From an uncultured Rickettsiales bacterium (GTDB lineage: Bacteria; Pseudomonadota; Alphaproteobacteria; Rickettsiales; Midichloriaceae): DNA of 9,487 bases. Under the pieces are notes generated by a model that was not told the DNA's origin, did no database searches, and saw only the letters and a list, made by a program, of their open reading frames with translations. The stretch is from NCBI GenBank assembly GCA_937996615.1, contig CALKVD010000086.1, positions 1 to 9,487 of the forward strand. Reading direction: 5' to 3'. The position numbers were made by a program, and so were the translations under genes. Of the stretch, positions 1 through 5,098 are shown piece after piece (the first letter of the stretch is position 1; every line of letters begins with the position of its first letter).

Positions 1-204
1 GCAAAATCTGGCCAAGCATAATTTTTTTGTTTTGGAAAGTAGAAGTTAACGATTTTTGCGATTGATCCGAGCAATATTCGATCGTCAGGTTTTCTTAAAA
101 TACACTTCTGCAAATTTGCAAAAACCAAGCTTTAGATTAGCTCCGGATTAGAGAAAGGCTTATTGGCTATTTCAAATAATTATTGTTAGTTTGGTTTGCT
201 TTGG

Positions 205-230
205 TTAGTGCTGAAATTTACTAGCACTAA
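205..230. repeat. 8-bp perfect inverted repeat, 10-nt loop
   Basis: TTAGTGCT (205-212) is exactly complementary to AGCACTAA (223-230) across a 10-nt spacer. No T-tract follows on either strand, so it is more likely a protein-binding site or chance than a terminator. It lies about 140 nt upstream of the acetyltransferase gene. Confidence 0.5.
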
Positions 231-289
231 AATTTAGGTTGATATAGTTAGATAAAAAATTAGAGAATTGCCAGAATCTAAAGTGATTT

Positions 290-319
290 TTGGAATCAAT
301 TTATTGTTGCATTTATATA
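290..319 (+). promoter_or_regulatory. Possible sigma70 promoter of the acetyltransferase gene
   Basis: TTGGAA (290-295) and TATATA (314-319) are separated by 18 nt, giving a predicted transcript start about 40 nt before the ATG at 367. The fit is moderate. The -10 box falls in the loop of the 307-330 inverted repeat. Confidence 0.35.
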
Positions 320-330
320 TCTTAATGCAA
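307..330. repeat. Inverted repeat bracketing the likely -10 box
   Basis: TTGCATT (307-313) and AATGCAA (324-330) are perfect inverted copies around the 10-nt core TATATATCTT. The core contains the candidate -10 element of the downstream acetyltransferase gene. This geometry suits a dimeric repressor operator, but that is an inference from position and symmetry only. Confidence 0.4.
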
Positions 331-366
331 ATATTAAATAATTCTCATAAACTTTCTGTAAACTAA

Positions 367-1008
367 ATGCAAAATTACCCAAACCCAAATACCAAATTTC
401 CTATAGATGGAGTCAAAAGAGTAGCATACTTAAAAAATATCATCACAAACCCACAAATCATTGTTGGCGACTATTCCTATTATGATGATCCTGATGATGT
501 ATATAATTTTGAGAAAAATGTTTTATATTTATTTGATTTTATTGGAGACAAATTGGTGATTGGTAGGTTTTGCCAGATCGCTACGGGAGTTTGTTTTATC
601 ATGAACGGAGCAAATCATCCAACAATCGGAATTTCAACCTATCCGTTTAAAGTGTTTGGCTATGATTGGAGCAAGGCGCCATTGAATCCTCAAAACAAAG
701 GAGACACAGTGATAGGGAATGATGTTTGGATTGGTAATCGCGCTACCATTGTGCCTGGAATTAAAATAGGAGATGGAGCAATTATTGGCGCCAACAGTTT
801 GGTCACAAAAGATGTGGCACCTTATATGATTGTAGGAGGCAACCCGGCAAGAAAAATTCGCCAAAGATTTGATGATAAAACAATCCAATTTTTACTAGAA
901 TTAAAATGGTGGGATTGGGACATAGAAGAGATCACGACCAGTCTTGATTTTATTGTGAATCCTAATATTGAGGAACTAAAACGTATTTATGCTAGGAAAA
1001 AAGCATAG
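367..1008 (+). CDS. Vat/CatB-type xenobiotic acetyltransferase (hexapeptide repeat)
   Basis: This 213-residue protein belongs to the left-handed beta-helix acyltransferases, closest by eye to the Vat streptogramin A and CatB chloramphenicol acetyltransferases, which transfer acetyl from acetyl-CoA to a hydroxyl of the substrate as cytoplasmic trimers. Shared features are IIVGDYSYYDDP (31-42), IGDKLVIGRFCQI (59-71), the NGANH motif with the probable catalytic His84, IGNDVWIGNRATIVPG (116-131), VGGNPARKIRQRF (156-168) and the C-terminal WWDWDI helix (181-186). Length matches the family (about 205-220). The ATG at 367 is the natural start because the usual short N-terminal arm is present; no Shine-Dalgarno sequence precedes it. 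Family members include drug-resistance enzymes as well as acetyltransferases of unknown natural substrate, so resistance should not be assumed. It stands alone, 127 bp before a lipoprotein gene that has its own promoter. Confidence 0.9.
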   Translation: MQNYPNPNTKFPIDGVKRVAYLKNIITNPQIIVGDYSYYDDPDDVYNFEKNVLYLFDFIGDKLVIGRFCQIATGVCFIMNGANHPTIGISTYPFKVFGYDWSKAPLNPQNKGDTVIGNDVWIGNRATIVPGIKIGDGAIIGANSLVTKDVAPYMIVGGNPARKIRQRFDDKTIQFLLELKWWDWDIEEITTSLDFIVNPNIEELKRIYARKKA

Positions 1009-1065
1009 ATATTAAAACTATTAGAGTTAAAGCAAATATTAATTTGTTTTGCTGTAATTTATTTC

Positions 1066-1093
1066 TTGTCAAAGTGATATTTTAGTATATAAG
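1066..1093 (+). promoter_or_regulatory. Likely sigma70 promoter of the BamE-like lipoprotein gene
   Basis: TTGTCA (1066-1071) and TATAAG (1088-1093) are spaced 16 nt apart, with a predicted start near 1100 and a leader of about 35 nt before the ATG at 1136. This suggests the lipoprotein gene is transcribed on its own rather than only by read-through from the acetyltransferase gene. Confidence 0.5.
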
Positions 1094-1135
1094 TAAGAGA
1101 TGTTGTTGTGTCTGATATTAAAATAAAGTGGTGGT

Positions 1136-1522
1136 ATGAATCTAAAAATTATATGTGTCGCAGTGGTGCTTCTTTTAATGACCGGGTGTGCGAAAAATTC
1201 TGGTCAGCAGTTTTTAGCAAAAATGTCTAATGAAGAAATTTCAAGCAAATTAATTAAAAATCAAACTTCAAAGGCCGAAGTGAAATCAATGTTCGGTGAT
1301 CCGGCAGAAATATCCTTTAGTAGTGATGGCCAAGAAACCTGGGAATATTCATACACTCGTTCAGCAGACAAGGGTATTAACTATATTCCATTTAATGTGT
1401 TTTATAGGGGTACTAACGATAATGTAAGAAAACTCAAGATTAGATATACCTTCGATGGATTCGTTGATCGATTTTCGTTTTCTAATTCGCAAGGCGAAAC
1501 CCAAATTGGTTTATTTCAGTAG
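1136..1522 (+). CDS. Small BamE/SmpA-like outer-membrane lipoprotein
   Basis: This 128-residue protein has a lipoprotein signal peptide: Lys4, a hydrophobic stretch (5-15) and a lipobox ending MTGC with the acylated cysteine at position 18. The -3 residue is Met where Leu is usual, a mild departure. The mature part carries the SmpA/OmlA (BamE-like) signature: a short helix, then KNQTSKAEVKSMFGDP (41-56) and ETWEYSY (67-73), followed by beta-strands to the C-terminus. True BamE is an accessory lipoprotein of the BAM complex that inserts outer-membrane proteins, but this fold is also used by other envelope lipoproteins. The segment around INYIPFNVF (81-89) is reminiscent of those non-BamE relatives, so the symbol bamE is withheld. 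Location in the periplasm, anchored in a membrane, is well supported; the exact partner is not. Confidence 0.8.
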   Translation: MNLKIICVAVVLLLMTGCAKNSGQQFLAKMSNEEISSKLIKNQTSKAEVKSMFGDPAEISFSSDGQETWEYSYTRSADKGINYIPFNVFYRGTNDNVRKLKIRYTFDGFVDRFSFSNSQGETQIGLFQ

Positions 1523-1581
1523 CAAGATATGCTAGGAGATAAAATCAAAAATTACTAATCTTTTTGCCGATTTTCTAAGCA

Positions 1582-1612
1582 ATAGGTGAATAGTTGCGGA
1601 TTATTTACCTAT
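1582..1612 (+). terminator. 11-bp hairpin, possible terminator of the lipoprotein gene
   Basis: ATAGGTGAATA (1582-1592) pairs with TATTTACCTAT (1602-1612) over all 11 positions, with one G-U wobble and a 9-nt loop. It begins 60 nt after the lipoprotein stop. The following bases, CGTGATTTTAATTT, are only moderately T-rich, so it may be a weak terminator or an mRNA 3'-end stabiliser. Confidence 0.45.
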
Positions 1613-1734
1613 CGTGATTTTAATTTCGACGCAATATTATAAATTTATAAGGGAAAAAACAATATAAGTAATTTAATAGATATTAAAATAACCAATCTTA
1701 GTAGCTGTTAATACTATTTAATAAGGAGAAATAT

Positions 1735-1905
1735 AGATAAAAGACCTCAAATCGTTTGCCAATTGCCAAATTATCAAAGAAAAGTTCACTATTTGCCCCC
1801 CTTTTCTGCCAGACTCAACACCGCATTAATGAGGAGATGAATTCGATATTTTTCTGTTCCAACGCTACACGAGAAGAAGGTAAAGTTTGGTTTGATCAGG
1901 TTAAG
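1735..1905 (-). pseudogene. Decayed IS5-family transposase fragment (N-terminal DUF4096-like region)
   Basis: Read through its stops, one minus-strand frame gives NAVLSLAEKGGK, two stops, TFL, two stops, FGNWQTI, a stop, then GLLS. This has the exact spacing of the N-terminal signature of IS5-family transposases, roughly 'lNavlyll.tG.qWRmLP..Fp.WQtVYg.F'. The two stops after GGK fall where Trp and Arg are expected: TAG (1789-1791) for TGG and TGA (1786-1788) for CGA. TGA (1747-1749) stands where Tyr is expected, and a Leu CTT where Pro CCT is expected. Several of these are single G/C-to-A/T changes, consistent with drift in an AT-biased genome. Upstream the frame reads NLIKPNF, compatible with the region just before the signature. 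No catalytic DDE region or second IS end is visible, and the intact lipoprotein gene on one side limits its size. The family call rests on memory of the consensus. Confidence 0.65.
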
Positions 1906-1970
1906 TTATACTGATTTTCATTCAATTTTTTGATAAAATCAGCATAATATATCCCAATAGTCTTAACCTG
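1897..1970. repeat. Nested inverted repeats (9 bp outside, 8 bp inside)
   Basis: CAGGTTAAG (1897-1905) and CTTAACCTG (1962-1970) are perfect inverted copies. Nested between them, CTGATTTT (1911-1918) and AAAATCAG (1935-1942) are also perfect, and after one mismatch the inner stem extends by four further A/T pairs (1906-1909 with 1944-1947). The element abuts the 5' end of the transposase remnant and could be the terminal region of that IS or a structured RNA element. Confidence 0.5.
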
Positions 1971-2005
1971 CCATAGTTTTGCAAAATAAAAAATATTGAA
2001 TGAAA
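1916..2005. repeat. 11-bp inverted repeat competing with the nested hairpin
   Basis: TTTCATTCAAT (1916-1926) is exactly complementary to ATTGAATGAAA (1995-2005). The first arm overlaps the inner stem and loop of the 1897-1970 element, so the two pairings are partly exclusive or could form a pseudoknot in an RNA. The sequence is A/T-rich, so chance cannot be excluded. Confidence 0.4.
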
Positions 2006-2047
2006 TAAAAAATAGAATAAATAACGCGAAAAATCGTCGGAGTAAAT

Positions 2048-2079
2048 TTATTTTAACTCAAAATTCTCGCTTAAAATAA
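2048..2079 (-). terminator. All-A/T inverted repeat after the glycosylase gene, weak terminator candidate
   Basis: TTATTTTAA (2048-2056) and TTAAAATAA (2071-2079) are perfect 9-bp inverted copies with a 14-nt loop, starting 14 nt after the glycosylase stop codon. The stem has no G-C pair and no clean T-tract follows on the minus strand, so confidence is low. Confidence 0.25.
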
Positions 2080-2093
2080 CTTTAGTCACAATA

Positions 2094-3080
2094 CTAGAGT
2101 ATTAATTCAAGTTTTTCAGCGATCGCCAATAAATCATACCATGCTAGTTTTTTTTGCTTTTGCTGCCGCAATAAATATGAAGGATGGAAGATCGCTGTTG
2201 CTTTGATTGTATTTTGCAGATACTGGTTTTCATAATCAAAATATTGACCACGCAATTGTCCCATCGGAGTAGTAATATTAAGTAAAGCTTCAACAGCAGT
2301 GCTTCCTACCATCACAATCAATTTTGGGGATACTAATGCTATATGTTTTTCCAAAAATGGTTTGCAGATTAACAGCTCTTCTGTGGTTGGGCGTCGATTT
2401 CCTGGAGGTCGCCAAAAAACTGTATTGGTAATATAAAGATGATCGCGATTTAAACCCAAAGCCTGGAACATATTATCAAGTAATTTGCCGCTTTGACCAC
2501 AAAATGGAATTCCTTGTTGGTCCTCTTGGGCGCCAGGTCCTTCTCCAACCAACATTATTTTTGCTTTTCGATTGCCGTCAGCAAACACAGTATTGATAGC
2601 GGTTTTTTTGAGCTCACACCCATTGAACTTACGAATCTCTTGTTCCAATTCGTCAATAGTCTTGCATTTATCAGCAATCTTTCTTGCATTTCTTAGATTT
2701 TCCAATGAATTCTGGTGATTGAGATTGGGGGTGTTTTGGTTGTGGTTATTTTGGGGATTTGGCATTGGATTTTGATTATGCATTTTGCTTAAAAGGTTTG
2801 AACCAGGATTTAGTGGAGCACCGACTTTTGAGCTATTCTGAGTTTCGTTATTTATTTTATTATTTATGTTTTGATCATTTAATTTTAAGTTTTGAGTTTT
2901 GCTTTGGTCATGAACTCTAGTAATATTTTCGGTTAGAAATTTGAGATCAGCATTTAGATTGGAATCAAAATTTCTGTTCGAATTTCTATCTGTATTATTA
3001 TGATAGAATTGGTTGAGACCCATAGATTGATACCAAGTCATCAAAGATTTTATAATTTTATTATAGTCGTAACTTGACAT
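2094..3080 (-). CDS. Family-4-type uracil-DNA glycosylase with Asn-rich linker
   Basis: This is a 328-residue base-excision repair enzyme of the uracil-DNA glycosylase superfamily, which removes uracil arising from cytosine deamination. The catalytic domain occupies about 150-328: motif A GEGPGAQEDQQGIPFCG (179-195) with GKLLD after it, ITNTVFWRPPGNRRP (217-231), and motif B HPSYLL (299-304). Family-4 enzymes usually carry four cysteines for a [4Fe-4S] cluster; here Cys155 and Cys239 align with two of them, while Phe152 and Trp223 sit where the other two are expected. As I recall, many alphaproteobacterial members share the WRPPGNR form. A conserved-looking N-terminal helix with MTWYQSMG (14-21) is joined to the catalytic domain by a low-complexity linker (about 22-130) in which nearly 30% of residues are Asn. 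The presence of that N-terminal helix supports the start chosen. No Shine-Dalgarno sequence is seen. It is divergent from rpmH. Confidence 0.87.
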   Translation of the reverse strand: MSSYDYNKIIKSLMTWYQSMGLNQFYHNNTDRNSNRNFDSNLNADLKFLTENITRVHDQSKTQNLKLNDQNINNKINNETQNSSKVGAPLNPGSNLLSKMHNQNPMPNPQNNHNQNTPNLNHQNSLENLRNARKIADKCKTIDELEQEIRKFNGCELKKTAINTVFADGNRKAKIMLVGEGPGAQEDQQGIPFCGQSGKLLDNMFQALGLNRDHLYITNTVFWRPPGNRRPTTEELLICKPFLEKHIALVSPKLIVMVGSTAVEALLNITTPMGQLRGQYFDYENQYLQNTIKATAIFHPSYLLRQQKQKKLAWYDLLAIAEKLELIL

Positions 3081-3102
3081 TAATCAAAAATTCAAATATA
3101 AA
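3074..3102 (+). promoter_or_regulatory. Strong sigma70 promoter of rpmH-rnpA
   Basis: TTGACA (3074-3079), a perfect -35 box, is followed after 17 nt by TATAAA (3097-3102). Predicted transcription starts near 3109, leaving a leader of about 68 nt before rpmH. The -35 hexamer overlaps the start codon of the divergent glycosylase gene (complement of 3078-3080). Confidence 0.8.
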
Positions 3103-3123
3103 GATGTCGAAAGCTTGAATCAA

Positions 3124-3153
3124 AAACTAGTGTTCTAAACAAACTACAGTCAA
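3124..3153 (-). promoter_or_regulatory. Possible promoter of the glycosylase gene
   Basis: On the minus strand TTGACT (3153-3148) and TAGTTT (3129-3124) are spaced 18 nt apart, giving a leader of about 35-40 nt before the ATG at 3080. It lies within the rpmH leader, so the two divergent promoters overlap. The -10 match is weak. Confidence 0.35.
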
Positions 3154-3176
3154 CAATCTAATACTATAAATACTTT

Positions 3177-3317
3177 ATGGCAACTAAAAGAACTTATCAA
3201 CCAAGCAAGATCGTTCGCAAAAGACGTCATGGCTTCCGTGCTAGAATGGCTACTGTTGGTGGTAGAAAAGTTATCAATAACAGAAGGGCTCAGGGGCGCA
3301 AATCTCTCAGCGCTTAA
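3177..3317 (+). CDS. rpmH: 50S ribosomal protein L34
   Basis: This 46-residue, strongly basic protein is L34 of the large ribosomal subunit. It has the family hallmarks KRTYQPSKIVRKRRHGFRAR (4-23) and the C-terminal GRKSLSA, with MATVGGRKVI between them. The length matches the usual 44-46. MATK at the start, instead of MK, adds two residues. The ATG at 3177 has no Shine-Dalgarno sequence ahead of it (the preceding bases are ATACTATAAATACTTT). It is the first gene after the strong promoter at 3074-3102 and lies 91 bp before rnpA, the usual gene order. Its high expression normally makes it a good marker of the host's translation signals. Confidence 0.97.
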   Translation: MATKRTYQPSKIVRKRRHGFRARMATVGGRKVINNRRAQGRKSLSA

Positions 3318-3408
3318 TTTATTGTAGGAAAAATAAAGCTTAATTTATCCAGCTAGTATATTTTTTCGGTGACTCAACGATTGATAGCCTTATCTTCTTT
3401 ATAAAATA

Positions 3409-4065
3409 ATGTTTCCTATGGCTCTAAGGCGCCGTTTTCATGGTCCCCGAAACTCTCTATTGTCTTCAGGTGGTGTCAAATCTGCGCACAATCACGTTCT
3501 GGTGATTAATTGGTCATCTCTTACTAATACTAAAGACTTTCGCAGTATCTTCAAGTATGGCAATAAAAAAATAATGAGTTCTTTTATTGCGATATTTTCT
3601 CATAAGATTGCTGATGTTTTGGATCAAAATACTAATTGTGACTCAAGGCAATTAGCTCAAACTCAAATTTCTAATATTACTGTTGGAATTATCGCAAGCA
3701 AAAAAATTGGTAATGCTGTTGTTCGTAATAGAGCCAAAAGAAGGATAAGGGAAGCTTGGCGTTTTCTTGCAAAGCAACAGGGATTCTGCCATAAAAAAAA
3801 GAGGATTGATCAAACCCAAGGGATTCTAGAGAAAGCAGTGCAAAACTACAACGGTGACACTGAGGATATGATTTATCAACAAAAAAAATATGTTGATAAT
3901 AGAGCTATATTGAATTCTGGTACGAAGCTTTCCCAAGATCTTGTTTCGATTAATCTTATCTTGATTGCGCGTCATCGAACTTCTACTATTAATTTTAGAT
4001 CAATTATTGATGAAATGCGAATAATCACTGGGATCATAACAAAATTAGAGAAAAACAAAGCATAA
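3409..4065 (+). CDS. rnpA: Ribonuclease P protein component, enlarged
   Basis: RnpA binds the RNase P RNA and helps it mature the 5' ends of tRNAs. Core features are present in order: LTNTKDFRSIFKYGNKK (38-54), VGIIASKKIGNAVVRNR (92-108) with the RNR motif continuing AKRRIREA (109-116), and the last strand and helix DLVSINLILIARHR (177-190). At 218 residues it is nearly twice the usual 110-130. The excess lies in three places: about 36 residues before the core, about 20 residues (67-88) between beta-strands, and about 55 residues (121-176) between the RNR helix and the final strand. The frame is open throughout, so these are in-frame insertions. The ATG at 3409 gives the longest form; a GTG at 3502 would start close to the usual N-terminus and give 187 residues. 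Neither has a Shine-Dalgarno sequence. It is co-transcribed with rpmH. Confidence 0.92.
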   Translation: MFPMALRRRFHGPRNSLLSSGGVKSAHNHVLVINWSSLTNTKDFRSIFKYGNKKIMSSFIAIFSHKIADVLDQNTNCDSRQLAQTQISNITVGIIASKKIGNAVVRNRAKRRIREAWRFLAKQQGFCHKKKRIDQTQGILEKAVQNYNGDTEDMIYQQKKYVDNRAILNSGTKLSQDLVSINLILIARHRTSTINFRSIIDEMRIITGIITKLEKNKA

Positions 4066-4150
4066 TAAAGATAAACCTGGCGCAATTAAGGGATAAGTTG
4101 CTGACATCCTCTCATCAAATTAAAGATTTAAAAAATATCCAAATAATAAC

Positions 4151-4179
4151 TTGATTTTACATTAATAGTTCGTTATACT
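4151..4179 (+). promoter_or_regulatory. Sigma70 promoter of the repeat-built membrane protein gene
   Basis: TTGATT (4151-4156) and TATACT (4174-4179) are spaced exactly 17 nt apart, with a predicted start near 4186 and a leader of about 40 nt before the ATG at 4227. The gene therefore probably has its own transcription unit rather than depending on rpmH-rnpA. Confidence 0.6.
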
Positions 4180-4226
4180 TCTATGCTAGAGTTATATAAA
4201 ATTATTAATATTTCATAGTATATAAA

Positions 4227-4997
4227 ATGTCTATAGGTCATATTTTAGGTTACACTGCTGAATTGATTACCAGATCTTCTTGTAGTAAAATCATTGATAA
4301 TATTGCATTATGCAGTATGAGTGGGATAATTATGCACGATTTAGTTGTAGAGCCTTTAGTCAATTCGTTGATTGTAATTAATGTCTCGAGTATAATTTCA
4401 AGTCCACGATATTTCATCAATCGCTGCAAAGATCTATATAATACCGTTGCTCTGCGACCGAAGTCTTTCTGGCCTATTTTAAAACAGAACTTATCTCAGA
4501 TTGATCGAGCAGAATTATGTACTAAGGTTTTTGGCAGTATTATTCTAGGTAAAATAGGAGAAAGGGTATTTGATAATGCGGTTTTTAGTATGTTTTTCAG
4601 TTTTATTGGGGCTGTGATTGGAGAAAAGGTATATAATATAGGGAAAAAACTCGATTGTAAAAGATATATTAATGAAGTATATCGCAAACTTAGCACAATT
4701 TCTTATGTAAAATTGCAATCGCGGTTTGTATCTGGTATGATTTTTTTGGATATTGCTGATAGACTTTTTGCTAAAAATATTCTAGCAACCACTGCTTTTG
4801 CTTTGTGTGGCATTTTGATTGGTAGTGAATTCTACCGCCTGACTCAAAAATATGAAAAACCTTACTCTGGGGAAAAAAGGGATCCAATATTGATTATAAT
4901 GCAAAAAAAATTGAAGAGAAAAACTTTCTCTCTCCAAAACCATCAAATATATAAACGCAAATCTGAGAAAGCTGAGATTACTGTTGGGATAAATTGA
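4227..4997 (+). CDS. Unrecognised membrane-type protein with internal repeats
   Basis: I do not recognise this 256-residue protein. It contains three related hydrophobic hairpin-like units at about 5-41, 101-137 and 167-203. Units two and three align best: IGERVF/IADRLF followed by an Asn one or two residues on, then a hydrophobic run, then IGAVIGEKVY/CGILIGSEFY with a G-x3-G spacing typical of packed helices. Units one and two are each followed by a similar basic helix, RYFINRCKDLYNTV (61-74) and KRYINEVYRKLSTI (145-158). The tail (about 204-256) is hydrophilic and Lys-rich. There is no clear signal peptide; the hydrophobic segments suggest membrane insertion or a membrane-shaping role, but no function can be assigned. 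It occupies the place after rnpA where yidD and yidC commonly lie, yet resembles neither. It ends about 100 bp from the convergent GT-C-like gene. Confidence 0.75.
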   Translation: MSIGHILGYTAELITRSSCSKIIDNIALCSMSGIIMHDLVVEPLVNSLIVINVSSIISSPRYFINRCKDLYNTVALRPKSFWPILKQNLSQIDRAELCTKVFGSIILGKIGERVFDNAVFSMFFSFIGAVIGEKVYNIGKKLDCKRYINEVYRKLSTISYVKLQSRFVSGMIFLDIADRLFAKNILATTAFALCGILIGSEFYRLTQKYEKPYSGEKRDPILIIMQKKLKRKTFSLQNHQIYKRKSEKAEITVGIN

Positions 4998-5036
4998 TCC
5001 AATCATGATTGCTAAAACTTATGGTTTGATTAATAG

Positions 5037-5058
5037 AAATAGCATACGCTTTTTTTTT
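5037..5058 (+). terminator. Weak intrinsic terminator between convergent genes
   Basis: A short stem AAATAGC/GCTTTTT with one mismatch and a 4-nt ATAC loop runs directly into an uninterrupted T-tract ending at 5058. It lies 40 nt after the stop of the + strand membrane protein gene. The T-tract is convincing, the stem weak. Confidence 0.4.
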
Positions 5059-5098
5059 ATTATTAAATCTGGTTCTTGGTTGTATTTTGAGATATTTA

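Larger units (their letters stand above)
1..366. other. Intergenic region with inverted repeats, no supported gene
   Basis: No reading frame here is convincing. Short open frames run off the left edge on both strands (for example a 15-codon + strand tail ending near position 51), but none shows a recognisable motif. The stretch holds a 12-bp perfect palindrome (109-120, TGCAAATTTGCA), an 8-bp perfect inverted repeat with a 10-nt loop (205-230), and a 7-bp perfect inverted repeat with a 10-nt loop (307-330). The last two are listed separately. Neither hairpin is followed by a T-tract on either strand, so they do not look like intrinsic terminators. Confidence 0.6.
1523..2093. other. 570-bp gap with transposase remnant and inverted repeats
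   Basis: No intact gene is present between the lipoprotein stop and the 3' end of the glycosylase gene. The gap holds a strong hairpin at 1582-1612, the wreck of an IS5-family transposase on the minus strand (about 1735-1905), nested inverted repeats at 1897-2005, and an all-A/T inverted repeat near the glycosylase stop (2048-2079). Nothing recognisable is seen in 1613-1734, which may be further decayed IS sequence. Confidence 0.65.

Noticed and set aside
1..57. Short + strand and minus-strand open frames running off the left edge
   Set aside because: Several frames are open for 15-30 codons on both strands, none has a motif, and none can be preferred over the others.
1912..2064. Minus-strand open frame of about 50 codons including KLNENQYNLT
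   Set aside because: It has no ATG start, ends in a stop right at the inverted repeat and has no clear homology; it may be decayed IS 5' sequence but is too weak to call.
4496..4696. Open frames antisense to the repeat-built protein and other genes
   Set aside because: They are shadows of the coding frames on the opposite strand, without motifs or initiation signals.
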